In this document: piece after piece, positions 44,046 to 56,324 of the stretch
Numbering within the stretch: the stretch's first letter is position 1
Layout: each line of letters opens with the position of its first letter
Source: Metamycoplasma subdolum
GTDB taxonomy: Bacteria; Bacillota_I; Bacilli_A; Mycoplasmatales; Metamycoplasmataceae
DNA length: 64,000 nucleotides
Assembly (NCBI RefSeq): GCF_033546815.1
Contig: NZ_CP137846.1
Span: 62,001-126,000, forward strand
Reading direction: 5' to 3'
Notes under the pieces: model-generated
Databases searched by the model: none
What the model saw: only the letters and a program-made list of their open reading frames with translations
Told to the model about the DNA's origin: nothing
Program-made: the position numbers and the translations under genes

Positions 44046-46163
44046 ATGAAAACCAAAAAAATACTATTTGCTTTAGCACCTTTAGCTGTTGCCACACTGC
44101 CTTTAGTAGGTGCTAGCTGTGGTGGGGGAAATACTTCAACTAAATTCCTTTTTGATCAACAAGATGATGGAAGAATTAAATTATATTCTGGATTTGCTAC
44201 TTCTGCTCCTCAAGGTGCAGGTCTTCGTACAATCGTTGCTGAATTTAATAAATTTGCAAAAACTTCTGAAGCCAAAGCTGCTGGATACTTACCAGTTGAT
44301 GTTGCTGTTGGTTCAAACGGATACAGTACAGAAGAATTAAAAAACAAACTAGAAGCTAAGGATGATAAACAATTCTTTAATCTAATGACTAACTATGCAA
44401 CTGCTTCATCAATTATTGCAAGATATAGAATGAACTTAGATTTTTCAAAAGATTTTGAATCATACGGACTTCACCCACTATTTAAAAATGTTAATGATCA
44501 AATTGCAGGTATTAAATCTCACGAAAGATGAGTTGTTCCTATTTCACGTTCATCAGAAATGATGTCAATTAACAAACCTGTTTTAGGAAAACTACTTTAT
44601 ACCTTAACACAAGCTCCTTACAATGTTCAACTTGAAGGAACACATACACTTATTGATGAAATGATTAAATCATATACAACAGGAAGTGATAAGGCTGCTG
44701 TCGATAAAAAATGAGATCCAACTTTACTTCCAGATGGTCCAGACAAAAACGCTGTTGTTGCAATGCTAAAAGATTACAAATTAAGTGATGCAATTTTTGA
44801 AAGTTATACTGAACTTTTAAAATTTGCTGAACTTTCAAAACTTGCATTTAGTAAACAAGATGCACCCGAAACAAAGACAAGATTTGTTGTTGGATTTGAC
44901 TCAATTCCTAACACAATTTACGCAATGTCACTTTCACTAGCGGGCGGAGATAAGAGTAAAACCTTTATTACATATCATCCAAAAGATGAAAAATATGCAA
45001 AATTTGGTGGTTTTGACTTTGCTTCATTCCGTGAAAACGAAGCAAGTCCAGAACACAAAAACTTCAAAGCTAGTTGAGAAATTTTATTACCTGCAATTGA
45101 GAAGAAAGCAGTTTATGTTGGAGGCGGAGGTGCATACGGTTCAGGGCCTTTAACTATTCATGAAATGGCAATTTTAATTGGTTCAACTGCAGGATATGTA
45201 CACACATTTATAAGTGATGGTGCTGGTGGTAAAACAATTTTTGCTCTTGATAGTGCAAACGGAAAAATTGGTAAAGAACTTAAGAGTACTTTTAAACTTA
45301 ATCTAGTTGATACTACAGGTACTGAAGTTATTGCTTTATTCCAAAACGAAAAATTTGAAAATCCAATTGTAAGACATAACGCTCCTCAAGCAAAAGGAGA
45401 ACATGGTTGAATGTTTGTTGATAAAGAGTCTGAAGACAAAGCTTTAGCAATTTTTAAAGCTGGTGATTATTTAGTAGTTGATGATACTTTAACTCATGAC
45501 GGTGATGTTGTTAAAAAAGATGGAAAAGAAATTCCTAATGCAAAATATTTAGGGAAAATTCTTAACGGTAAAGGTGCTTCAACCTTAGATTTTTACTACA
45601 TTCCATCAACAAAAATTCTTATTGATTCTACATCAGGCACAGAAAATCTTAACTTTGATGAAGCAATGTGAAAGAGTGTTCCACTTAAAGCAAACACTGA
45701 TGCGGCAAGTACATTCTCAGTTACTGCTCAAGGCCCATCATTTATTGGAATTCATGCAAACGAAAGAGAAGATAAAGCAACAAAATTATTTGTTAAATGA
45801 TTCTTTACTCATCAACTTAAAGACTTCAAAGCATTCGCACAAACATTTAATGGTAACCCAATTGATGTTTTCAATGGTTTAGGTAGTTATGTTTCAACAA
45901 CAAGTGCATGATTTAGCCAAGATCCAGGAAAAATTAAATTAAATGCAGCAAATAGAGTTGCTTTTGATAACTTTAGAAAAGCTATGAATGACAAAAACTA
46001 TCATTTAGTTGAAGACGTTGCAGCTTCTCAATCACAAATTCTACGTGATACTATGACTACATTAGGCAAGAATGCTATGGACTCAGCAAGCAATGGTCAA
46101 CCTCATGATTTCAAAAGCTTATTAAAGAAATTTAAACAAATTCTTGGAACTAGATTAGATTAA
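44046..46163 (+). CDS. P68-family-like surface lipoprotein, ABC importer binding protein
   Basis: The product has 705 residues. Signal peptide MKTKKILFALAPLAVATLPL with lipobox GASC; lipidated Cys at 25. The mature part has the shape of an extracellular solute-binding protein: a first lobe starting with IKLYSGFATSAPQGAGLRTIVAEFNK, a central GGGGAYGSGPLTIHEMAILIG, and a late block on large membrane-side helices (KLFVKWFFTHQL). I recall that such mycoplasma proteins are called the P68 family. It opens an operon with a nuclease, an ATPase, two permeases and a small membrane protein, so it is probably the substrate-capture subunit. Ligand unknown; nucleic-acid products are suggested by the neighbour. 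Confidence 0.85.
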
Positions 46164-46192
46164 TAAAAGACTTAAAAACAAGGAATAATCTA

Positions 46193-47209
46193 ATGAAAAC
46201 CAACAAAATATTATTAAATATTAGTTTAATTTCTCTACCATTAATTCCAACTACTGTTTTAGCTGCTTCTTGTAAAAAAGAAGAAAAAGTTAAAAAATAC
46301 TATAACAGTAAAGGTGTAAGTTACAAAGACATCAAATTAAATTCTTTTTATGAAGGAATTGAGCCAAAAGATTATGCAAAAATAGGTAAACTATTTTATA
46401 AAAAAACTACTTTAAGCAAAAAACATCCAATAACTGGTGCATTAACAACATGACAAGGAACTTATTGAGAAAAATTCAATTACCGTGACATGACCGTTAC
46501 TGGTTGATCTGATGGTGACACTTTAAAAGCAGATTGAATTGATGGTGGGGGTATCAAAAGAGCTTGCAAAATTAGAATTTCAGGTATTGATACTCTTGAA
46601 GAAGGAACCCCAACTGTTAAAAGAAGAGAAAGAGCTCTTGCGGCTTTAGATCATAGATATGCAAATTCTATAATTCCAAAAGGTGCAAAAATTAGAGCAA
46701 TTGCAGAGAATTGAGCAAATTCATCATATGATCGTTTAGTTGCAAATATCTTCTTTGACAAACCTGGTGAAGAACAAGGAAAATTCTACCGTAATTTTTC
46801 AACAGAAATGTTAGCCGGTGGCTGAACATTGCCTCGTTTTTCATCAGGTGAAACGGGTGCTTTTACAAGTAATTATAATGAAAAAGAATTCGACTCACCA
46901 TTTGCTTTAATGTTGCCCTACATGGCTTATGCATTTAATGAAGGAATAGAACAAAATCGTGGATTCTACAACCCAGAAAGTTATAAATACAAAGGCGTTG
47001 AAAATGATGTCAAAAATGGGGGAAGAGGCGAAGCTATGGTTTCACCTTATGAATTCACTTTAGAATATGTAGATCATGGAATTGGAATGATTGCCAACGG
47101 TGGCGGTGAATATATCCTAAGTGCCGAATTTAGTAAATTCGATAAACTTGAACCAAATAATAGTATTTTCGCTTTCATTGATTCAAGAAATAAACAATAC
47201 GGTTTATAG
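46193..47209 (+). CDS. Surface lipoprotein nuclease, staphylococcal nuclease (SNase) family
   Basis: The product has 338 residues: a signal peptide with lipobox AASC (Cys 27), so it is anchored outside the cell. The SNase fold spans about residues 95-215. All catalytic positions can be matched: the first Asp and the GWSDGDTL turn, Arg in CKIRISGIDTLEEGT together with its Asp and Glu, and the second Arg in SSYDRLVANIFF. It should cut extracellular DNA and RNA with Ca2+. It resembles the thermostable surface nuclease Mhp379 of M. hyopneumoniae, which also sits beside ABC transporter genes. The C-terminal third has no recognised domain. It lies between the binding protein and the ATPase gene. 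Confidence 0.9.
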
Positions 47210-47248
47210 TTTATATCGCAAAATAAACTTAAAAAATTAAGGAGAAAA

Positions 47249-49201
47249 ATGGACAAAGCAGAAATGCTAGCCCAAGAAAAAATCCATGCTTTTTCTCAAA
47301 AGCGCTATTTTGATAATAAAAATGCTGCAGCAATTGAGTTAAAAGATCTTGTGATTGACTTCGGTGATGCAGTAGCAGTTGATAATGTTTCATTCCAAAT
47401 TAAAAAGGGTGAACTTGTTACTTTATTAGGACCATCTGGTTCAGGTAAAACTACTACTTTAAATGCTATTTCAGGCTTACTTAGACCTACAAGTGGAAAA
47501 GTTTTTTTCTCAGGAATTGACGTTACAAAATATTCACCTCAACAAAGAGAACTTGGTCTTGTTTTCCAAAACTATGCACTTTATCCACATATGACAGTTT
47601 ATGAAAATATAGCATTCCCTCTTGCTCATGACAAACATTGAAGAGAAGAAACGATTGAAAAAACAAAATTAGCTCAACAACAAATTTTTAAGTTAATCTT
47701 AGAACACTTCAATGTTGCTGAAGATGATATCAGTGACCTAAAAACAAAATGTTTTCACACAATTGATAATCCAAGAGAAATACAAAAATATTTAATTGAT
47801 TTAAAAGCTGAACTTTCTGATATTACAGAAGATTCACAAAATAAATACAATTTAGCAATTACTAAAAAAACAGCAATCTTAACTAGTTTAACCAAAGAAG
47901 TTTTACAAAAAATTAAAAACTTACAACATGATCTTGAAGAAAATTTAAGAAAATTAAACTTACACTTTTCTTCACAATTAAGTACAATTGATCGTGAAAT
48001 TTCTAAAGCTAAGCTTACTAATCAAGATGTTTCAAAATTCTTAGTTCAAACTGAAGAATTAAAGGCATCTCTTGCAGATAAAAAAGCATCTTTAAAATCT
48101 AAATGCAAACAAGAAATTAAAGATCTTGAAGATCAATATGAAGAAAATTATAAAGAACAAAAGCGTATACTAACTCAAGCGATTAAAGATGCTAAAGTTC
48201 AATATAAAGCAAAACTTAAGGAAAGAAAATCAAGCGAACTGAACGAAAAAATTAGAAAGAAAAACCAAGACTTTAAAACTACAAAAAAATTCGTTGATAA
48301 CGCTTACCGTGAAAAAGTTAATTCATTATTTGACCCAATTTTTGAACAACACAGTATTACTGGCCTAACTTTTTCATCAAAACTTAACAAGTTGATTTTA
48401 TTCCTACCTCAACCTTTACAAGAAAAAATCGAAGAACTTTCAAAAGATGTATTGACTATTCCTGAAGCAATCGTTCGTGATGTTTTAGAAGTAGCTCAAA
48501 GAGTAGAAATTACAAAAAACTTAGGTAAAAAACCAACTCAACTTTCTGGTGGACAACAACAACGGGTAGCAATTGCTCGTGCTATTGTTAAAAAACCAAA
48601 GATTTTATTACTAGATGAACCTCTTTCAAACTTAGATGCAAAACTAAGAATTTCAACCAGAAAATGAATACGTTCTATTCAACAAGAGCTTGGAATTACT
48701 ACAGTTTTTGTTACTCACGACCAAGAAGAAGCTATGTCAATTAGCGATCGTATTGTTTGTATGTCAACTGCAAAAGTTCAACAAATCGGAAGTCCAATTG
48801 ACCTTTATTTAAAGCCAAAAAATGAATTTGTTGCTCGTTTTCTAGGTATGCCTGAAATGACCATTTTTGAAGCAAAAGTTGAACATGGCAAGGCATATAT
48901 TAGTGACAAACTTATTGCAGAACTTCCAGTTAAATATGACAAACAATTAATTCATATTGGTGCTCGTGGTGAGAGTTTAATTGAAAGCTCAAAAGGCATG
49001 TTTACTGGCGAAATCAAAAACATAGAATATCTTGGAAAAGAAATTCAGTCTCAAATTTATATCAAAGAAATTGACAAGATCTGTAACGTTTATTTAACCA
49101 AAAAAAGCGTTTATGAAATTGGCGAACAAGTTAAACTTGGATTCAAATCAATTGATCAATTACATTTCTTTGATGCTGAAACTGGGGAAAGAATTGATTA
49201 A
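47249..49201 (+). CDS. ABC importer ATPase (MalK/UgpC type) with long coiled-coil insertion
   Basis: The product has 650 residues, against about 370 for ordinary MalK. Walker [10 protein letters not shown] (about 66-74), Q-loop [20 protein letters not shown] (about 108-127), then about 280 residues of Lys/Glu/Gln-rich, coiled-coil-like sequence. After that come [18 protein letters not shown] (signature, about 429-446), Walker [21 protein letters not shown] and a MalK-like TOBE domain at the end. All ATPase motifs are intact on both sides of the insertion. Such insertions are known in mycoplasma sugar-type ATPases. It is coupled to the first permease by TAATG. Confidence 0.92.
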
Positions 49202-50241
49202 TGAAAAGATATTTTTGAAAAAAAATGAGAGTTAAAAACATTGGTGATAATTTAAGCATTCTCTCAACAAGAACACCTTATTGAAAACCATTCTTATTAA
49301 TTCTTCCATCATTTTTAACAATCTTACTTTTCACTTTAATTCCTTTTATCTTAGTTATTTACAAATCATTTCTAGATAGAGGAACTGGATTCTATATTGA
49401 TGAAGCCAAACTTTCAACTGCAAACTATGTCAATATTTTTAAAGACTATGGTTTTCAAACAGGTATTAGAAACTCAATTGTCTATGCAATAATTGCCTTA
49501 CCAATTAGTCTAACTTGCTCTCTTTTAATAGCAATAGCAATTACTCAAGTTGTTAAAAAATGAGCAAGAAGCTTTTGACAAACAGTATTCTTCTTACCTT
49601 ATGTTACAAGCATGGTTGCAGTTTCAATTTCATTTATTTATATCTTCAGACGTGAGGGTGGAATTATTAATACCTTACTTCAAAAACTGGGGCTTATTAA
49701 AAAACCACTCTTATTCTTGCAAGATACATCGGATTGAAACTGATCAGCTTTTGGAGTAATTGTGTTCCGTGGGGTTTGAGGAAACTTAGCCTTTCAAGTA
49801 TTAATTCTAACTACAGCAATGCTATCAGTTGACCAAAACCTTTACCGTGCTGGTTCAATTGATGGTGCTTATAAAGCAAAACAATTCTTTGCCATCACTT
49901 TACCTTCTATTAAACCTACCCTATCATTCTTAATTACAATTGGAATAATTGGTGGTATTAAAATCTTCCCACTAGCTTTATTTGATAATAGTCCCGAAAC
50001 TGCTGTTGCACATGGTGGATCATCAATTATGCTTTACATTTACTCAATGGTTCGTGGTGGAGAATATGGTAGAAGTGGTGCAGCATCAGTAATTCTTTTC
50101 GTTTTAGGTGTAACTATTTCATTTGGACTTAGAAAATTAGTCACTCTAGCATACAAAGCAAGTACAAAGATAGGAGCGTTAAATGTCACTCGTAAGATTG
50201 AAACTCAGACATTGAAGTCAAAAACGACTTTTAAAGTCTAA
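49201..50241 (+). CDS. ABC importer permease 1 (MalF/UgpA type)
   Basis: The product has about 346 residues if started at the ATG that overlaps the ATPase stop. Membrane segments: PFLLILPSFLTILLFTLIPF near the N-terminus, then at least five more. The cytoplasmic EAA loop is LYRAGSIDGAYKAKQFFAITLP, the coupling motif of MalF-type permeases. TGA-coded Trp are frequent. I place the start by the TAATG overlap; a few N-terminal residues are uncertain. It is followed by the second permease with overlap. Confidence 0.88.
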
Positions 50242-51184
50242 ACAAGAAGCAATGGTAAGGCCGGTTGAAACGACCAGACCAATTAGCGTTATTTTAACTT
50301 GAGTATTTAAAATATTTGTACTTGTATTTTTCGGAATCCTTATTATGTTTCCATTCTATTACATGATTAACCAATCATTATTAGATAAATATTGACAAAA
50401 TGACCAAAACACATTAGTTTTATTCCCATTAAAATTTCCAGACAAAAAAGGCGTTGATTTTCACTTTGAAAACTTTAGAACAGCAGCACAAGCTGGTTAC
50501 TTGAAAGCAATCGTAACCACTGCTGGAATAACTGCACTTTCAGTTGTTTTAAGAATCTTTTTCTCAATAACCTTTGGTTATGCTTTCTCAATTAAAAAAT
50601 GAAGATTCAAACAACTTTCATGAGGATTTTTCCTAGCATTGCTAGTTCTTCCTGAAGTTGCCTTAATGGCTGGACAATATCTTGTTGTTGTTCGTCTCGG
50701 ATGACATGTCGATTGGAAAATATCGCCAATTAGAATTGTTACCTTAACAATGCCATTTGCTGCATCAGTCTTTTCTGGATTTATGTATAGAAACTCATTC
50801 GAATCTATTCAAGGAGTTGTACGTCAATCATCAATGCTTGATGGAGCAAGTGCATTCGCTTACTTTACTAAAATTGCAATGCCAATGGTAAAAGCAACCA
50901 CTTGAACTGTTGCAATTCTAACTGCCCTTGCATCTTGAAACTCATTCTCATGACCTCTACTTATCTTGTCTAAACAAGAACCCGGTTCATGAACCGTAAT
51001 GAACATCTGGCTCATGGAAGTTGGTAAATCTAAAGAAAGTGCTGGTGAAGTTGAAATTATTTATACTTCAATTCGTATGGCCGGAACTATTCTTGGAATC
51101 TTACCAATGTTTGTAGTTTACTTTGTTTTAAGAAAGAGAATTATGAACGCAATTTCACGTCAAGGAAATGCAACGAAAGGATAG
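50183..51184 (+). CDS. ABC importer permease 2 (MalG/UgpE type)
   Basis: The product has 333 residues. The ATG at 50183 follows an ideal TAGGAGCGTTAA and lies inside the end of permease 1; a later ATG at 50252 lacks such a site. Hydrophobic segments start at FKIFVLVFFGILIMFPFYYM and continue through about six spans. The EAA loop reads VRQSSMLDGASAFAYFTKIA. It completes the heterodimeric membrane part of the importer. A TAG ends it three bases before the next small gene. Confidence 0.9.
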
Positions 51185-51187
51185 AAT

Positions 51188-51370
51188 ATGGAAAAAATTG
51201 ATAATTATGAATATTCTTTAATTAAAAAACAACAAGGAAAACAAAGAGTAAAAAAATCAATTTCTTGAGTATTAATTTTTATCGTTATTGTTGCCGGTTT
51301 AGCTATTGTTGCACTTGCAACATTTGGATTAATAAACTTTATAATTCAAGCAGTAAACAAGGGCGTTTAA
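51188..51370 (+). CDS. Small single-pass membrane protein of the nuclease/ABC operon
   Basis: The product has 60 residues: a polar N-terminal half (MEKIDNYEYSLIKKQQGKQR), then one membrane segment (VLIFIVIVAGLAIVALATF) and a short tail. It lies three bases behind permease 2 with AAAGGA overlapping the permease end, and just before the operon terminator. It contains a TGA-coded Trp, so standard-code gene finding would miss it. No family is recognised; an accessory subunit of the importer is a guess from position. Confidence 0.75.
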
Positions 51371-51397
51371 TAAACTTAAAAAAATAAGGAAATCTAA

Positions 51398-51427
51398 AAC
51401 AGCAAATTTATATGTTGCTGTTTTTTT
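51398..51427 (+). terminator. Terminator of the nuclease/ABC operon
   Basis: AACAGCAA and TTGCTGTT with a nine-base loop, followed by seven T in total. Confidence 0.88.
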
Positions 51428-51431
51428 AATA

Positions 51432-51437
51432 TATAAT
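51432..51437 (+). promoter_or_regulatory. Leaderless promoter of the second P68-like gene
   Basis: TATAAT directly behind the terminator T run, ending six bases before the ATG at 51444; no ribosome-binding site. Confidence 0.6.
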
Positions 51438-51443
51438 AAGGCT

Positions 51444-53171
51444 ATGAATTTAAAGAAAAAAATAATCCTATCTTCACTGATTTTAACCCCAACATTTGCC
51501 CTTCCCTTAATCGGGGCAAGTTGCCAGCAAAATAGTTATGTTGAGTTAATAATTCCTTTCAAAACTGATGATGCAAGATACTCAGTTTTTAAAGAAATTG
51601 TAGCAAAATACAACGAAGACAAAGATAGCAAAATGATGAATGTAAGTGTTGTTCCTTTTAATAATTCTTCAACACCATTTCAAAGATATATAGAAAATGA
51701 TTTAGAGGCAAATAATCATATGATGCCTGATTTAATTTTTTATTATCCAAGCATGGCAAACGTGCTTGCAAGATACAATAAATTAATAAATTTTAAAGAG
51801 GAAGTTAAAAACATTAAATTTTTAGAAAAACTACTTCCTGAAAATAGAAATTTAGGAATTCCAAACGTTCAAAAAGATGACAAATTTCTCCTTCCTTTTG
51901 GTCGTAGCATTGATTTGCTCATAATCAACAAATTTGTCTTTGGTTTTATCTTTGACAAGATTGAAAAAGAAAGCAAAAAATCATTAATTTCGCCTGATAA
52001 AACTAAAACAAAATTACTTATTTCAATCAAAGATTATTTTGAAAAGTTAAAAGTTAATAACGCTGATAAAGTTAGTGCTTTAAATAATGTTTTAAAATTC
52101 AAAGTTAACAATGATTATGTAACAAAAACTGATTTCAATTTTACTGATGAAATCTTTACTTATAGTGACAAATTAGAAAATGCAAGTTATAAACTTTCTA
52201 TGTCCTTTGAGAAAGAAATAAAGAAGAATATTTACCCTCTATATTTAAGTCACACCGCTAATCATTTTTTTAAAAAAGCATTCGATTTGGCTGATGGAAA
52301 TTTTGACAATTATATGTTGAAATATGGCAAAGAAAAAGAAAATAATTTTAAGCTAAATTATTCAAACCTTAAAGATAAAAAATCAAGTCTTTTCAAAACC
52401 TTTGAAACAATTTACAACGAATTTAAAGAACTAAGAATTCATGATTCTATTGGACTTCGCGATAAATGAAGAGAAAAATGAGCAGGCCATGGATACGAAC
52501 TTCCTTTAGGTTTGAATATAATGATGACAATTATTAGTTCACATAGTTATGATTCAATTTTTAACCTTGCTAATGAAGTAAGCTTTCAATCATCTTTAAC
52601 AATAGATGATTTCATATTTTTACCTTCTCCTTTAAAGAAAAGTGAAGGTCAAAAAAGTAGTAATTTCTTACTTCAAGGGCCTTCACTAATGGGTGTCAAA
52701 ATCAAACCTTCAAGAGAAAAACATGTCAAATCTTTTGTTAAATGACTTTATAACAAAAAAATGAATTTTAACAAAACTTATCAAAGCGATGACTTTGTTA
52801 AAGACATTACTCCTATTGAATACTTCAACTACAAGAATAAATATATTTATCCAACACAAGAATATTTGAATAAATTTGAAACTATTAAAAACAAACAAAA
52901 TGCTGCATTAATAAGTTCATTTGAACTTTTTAAAGAGGCTATAAAGAATAATGATTATCATGCTTTTGAAGAACCAGTTGATGCTTATTCAAATAGATTT
53001 AGAAATGATTTAGAACTTGCAATGTCATACTTTTTATTTGATGACCAAAAAAATCCATCAACTAATAAAGATGATTTTAAAGCTAATGCAAAAGCTTATG
53101 ATTTAATTAAAAGGATGGTAAAAATATCATCTGCTGATTATATTGGAACCATTGATGAACTTGAAAAATAA
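51444..53171 (+). CDS. Second P68-like surface lipoprotein
   Basis: The product has 575 residues. Signal peptide with lipobox GASC, Cys at 27. It is a shorter relative of the lipoprotein at 44046: the order of blocks is alike (binding-protein-like start VELIIPFKTDDARYSVFKEI, a VLARYNKLINFKEEV block, LLQGPSLMGVKIKPS near residue 410, then a KSFVKWLYNKK block). It is transcribed separately from a leaderless promoter. It may be a second binding protein for the importer or an antigenic variant. TGA codons code for Trp in the middle. Confidence 0.8.
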
Positions 53172-53242
53172 TCTTAAATTTTAAGATTAATTTTTTTTCA
53201 ACTAAAATTTAAAATAATGATTAATTTATTGGAAGGAGAATA

Positions 53243-56143
53243 ATGAAAAAACAGAACAAAAATGATTCTACTTCAAATTATGTTTTGGACGAAAACTTGA
53301 TCAAAACTGACCTTAAACAAGGACTAAGTGAAGATGAAGTTAAAATAAGATGTGAAAAATATGGCAAAAACGTACTAGAAGAAGCAAAAAAGAAAAATGG
53401 CTTTTTAATTTATTTAGGCCAATTCAAAGATTTATTAGTTATCATTTTGCTTTTTGCCACTTTACTGTCTTATATTTTGGCAATTGTACATGGAATTCAA
53501 ACTAAATTTGCAAACAAAACTGAAACTATTGTTTCATTTGTAGAACCATCAATCATTTTATTTGTTGTTTTAACTAACTCGCTCGTTGGTGCTATTCAAG
53601 AAATTAAAAGTCAGAAAGCAATTGATGCTTTGAAAAAATTAAACCCCTTACAAGCTAAAGTTATTAGACACAATGAACTTATAAGTATAAATAGCGAAGA
53701 TATAGTTCCTGGTGATATTGTTATGCTTGAAGCGGGTGATATTGTCCCAGCAGATGGATTTTTATTGCAATCTTCAAACTTTTTAGTAATTGAATCTTCT
53801 TTAACAGGCGAAAGCTTGCCAGTTGAAAAAGATGCAAATGCTCCAAGAGATATGAGCATTAATATTGCTGATAGAAAATTCATGGTATTTTCTTCATCAA
53901 TTGTTTCAAAAGGAACAGCATACTTTGTTGTAACTCATACTGGAAAAAATACTGAACTTGGAAAAATAAGCGAACTTGTTAATAGTCAAAAACAAACACT
54001 TTCACCATTACAACTTAAAATTAATAAATTAGGAAAAGTATTTGCTTTTGCAGGAATTGGATTATTTTTAGTAAGTGTAATTGTCCAAATTATTTTTCAA
54101 GCAATTGATAAACTTCCTTTTTCAAGCACAGTCTTTTGATCTACTACTATAATTAGCGGAATTTCTTTAGCAGTTGCTGCTATCCCAGAAGGGCTTGTTG
54201 CTTTTACTTCAATAATTTTAGCAATTGGTGTACAAAGAATGGCAAAAAGAAAAGCCATTATAAAAGATAACCTTTCTGCTGTTGAAGCACTTGGATCTTG
54301 TGCGGTTATTTGTTCAGATAAGACCGGAACACTAACTCAAAATAAAATGACTGTAGTTAATTTATTTTCTCGAAGTCAGGAACTTGGCCTTAGTGCATTT
54401 AATGAAAAAACTTTTCTTCCACTTGTTAAATTTGCAGCCCTTTGCAATGAATCTAACATAGTCGAAAAAGATGGTGAAACTAAAGAAGTAGGAGATCCTA
54501 CTGAAGTTGCTTTAATTTATTCACTTAAAAAATATACAAACATTAAAACTAAAAAAGAACTTATGGAACTTTATCCCCGTCTTGAAACATTACCTTTTGA
54601 TTCAGATAGAAAACTAATGACTACTATTAATAAAATAGATGGAGAAAACGTTGTAATAGTAAAAGGTGCTCCAGATATTATTATCAATCATTGTCTTTCT
54701 TTAGATAAAACCAAAAGAGAAGAAGTATTAAATACTAATCAAAAATGAGCAAATGAAGCTTGCCGTGTATTAGCAGTTGCTATTAAAAAAATAAGCAACA
54801 CGCAACTTGATAAAGTACTTAAACTTTCAAAAGATGAACAAATCAAAGAACTTGAATCTAATCTAGAATTTGTAGGTTTAATTGCTATGATTGACCCACC
54901 TCGTGAATCATCAAAAGAAGCAATTCAAACTTGTATTTCTGCTGGTATTAAACCAGTTATGATTACAGGCGATAATATCAATACTGCTATTGCAATTGCA
55001 AAAAATATTGGAATTTACCATGAAGGTGACATTGCCATGACAGGGGCTGAGCTTACTAAATTAAGCGATAAAGAACTTGAAAATATTATTGAAAAAATTT
55101 CAGTTTATGCTCGTGTTGTACCTGAAGACAAACTTAGAATTGTTAAAGCATGACAAAGTAAATACCAAGTTGTTGCCATGACTGGCGATGGAGTAAATGA
55201 CGCTCCTGCTTTAAAAGCAGCCGAAATTGGATGTGCAATGGGAATAACCGGAACTGAAGCTTCAAAGCAGGCAGCAGATATGGTCTTGGCAGACGATAAT
55301 TTTGCTACAGTTGTTAAAGCAGTAGAAAACGGTCGCTCAGTTTTCCAAAAAATAAAGAACGTTATTCAAAATTTACTTATTACTTCAGTTGCTGAAATTA
55401 TCGCAGTTTTCTTTGGATTAATTATTTTCAAATTTGTTTTCAAAAATGAAATTTTAAGTCTTAATGAAGGTGAACAATTTATGGTACTTTCAGCCACTCA
55501 ACTTTTATGAATTAATCTATTTACTCACGGCTTTCCAGCCATTGCATTAGGCATACAAGATTCTAAAGAAAATTATATGGATAAACGACCAATTTCTAAG
55601 TATGAATCTATCTTTGCAAGAGGCATGGGGATTAACACTTTATGACAAGGAATATTAATTGGAATTTTATCTCTTGTTGCTTATTATTTAGGAGCCTTTA
55701 TAACCATTCAAAAAGGAAATATTGCTAATGGAGATTGAATAAGAGCAGGTTCAACTGCAATGTTTCTAGTGCTAGGAATTTCAGCTGCATTTAATGCTAT
55801 TAATTTAATGAGCAAAAAACCAATAATTTTATCAAATCCTCTTTACTATTGAAAAGTTTATGCATCAGTAATTTTCTCAATTGTTTTCTTATTAATTGTT
55901 GCCTTTATAAGCCCAATTGCCAGAGTATTTAGAGGAGTAGAAAATCTTAGTCAAAATGGTAAATTAGTTGCAATTTCTTTATGCATGCCACTTGTTCTAA
56001 TTCCAATTTATTTCGCATACAAAATGGCTTTATTAATCTATGCAAAACGCCATGAAAAAGAAAGCAAAATTACAACATTTGAACTAATTCAACCCCCAAA
56101 AAGTTTTCTTAAAAAGATGGCAAAAAGAGCTGGAGTTAAATAA
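53243..56143 (+). CDS. Cation-translocating P-type ATPase, Ca2+ (PMR1/SERCA) type
   Basis: The product has 966 residues. Actuator [12 protein letters not shown] (about 190-201), the membrane-4 motif [16 protein letters not shown] (about 305-320) that marks Ca2+-type P2 pumps, phosphorylation site [13 protein letters not shown] (Asp near 359), the nucleotide domain ending [10 protein letters not shown], and [20 protein letters not shown] (about 645-664). Ten membrane segments are likely. It probably exports Ca2+ from the cytosol. Good ribosome-binding site (GGAAGGAGAATA). It differs from the MgtA-like pump at 19305 in the membrane-4 motif. Confidence 0.93.
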
Positions 56144-56248
56144 TTTTTACAAATAAATTTAATTAAAATTTAAGCTTAAAATTTATTGCATCAAAAATTT
56201 AAAAAAACTCTTTATAAAAGAACAAAATTTAAAATCAAACTCATCATT

Positions 56249-56286
56249 AAAAGTGCAATGAAAAACTCAATTTGCACTTTTTTATT
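56249..56286 (+). terminator. Terminator of the Ca2+-ATPase gene
   Basis: AAAAGTGCAA (56249-56258) and TTGCACTTTT (56272-56281), then more T. Confidence 0.85.
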
Positions 56287-56307
56287 TTTAAGATTTAATT
56301 ATTTCAA

Positions 56308-56313
56308 TATAAT
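56308..56313 (+). promoter_or_regulatory. lepA promoter -10
   Basis: TATAAT eleven bases before the lepA ATG, which leaves at most a very short leader without ribosome-binding site. Confidence 0.5.
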
Positions 56314-56324
56314 TTTAAAAGATT

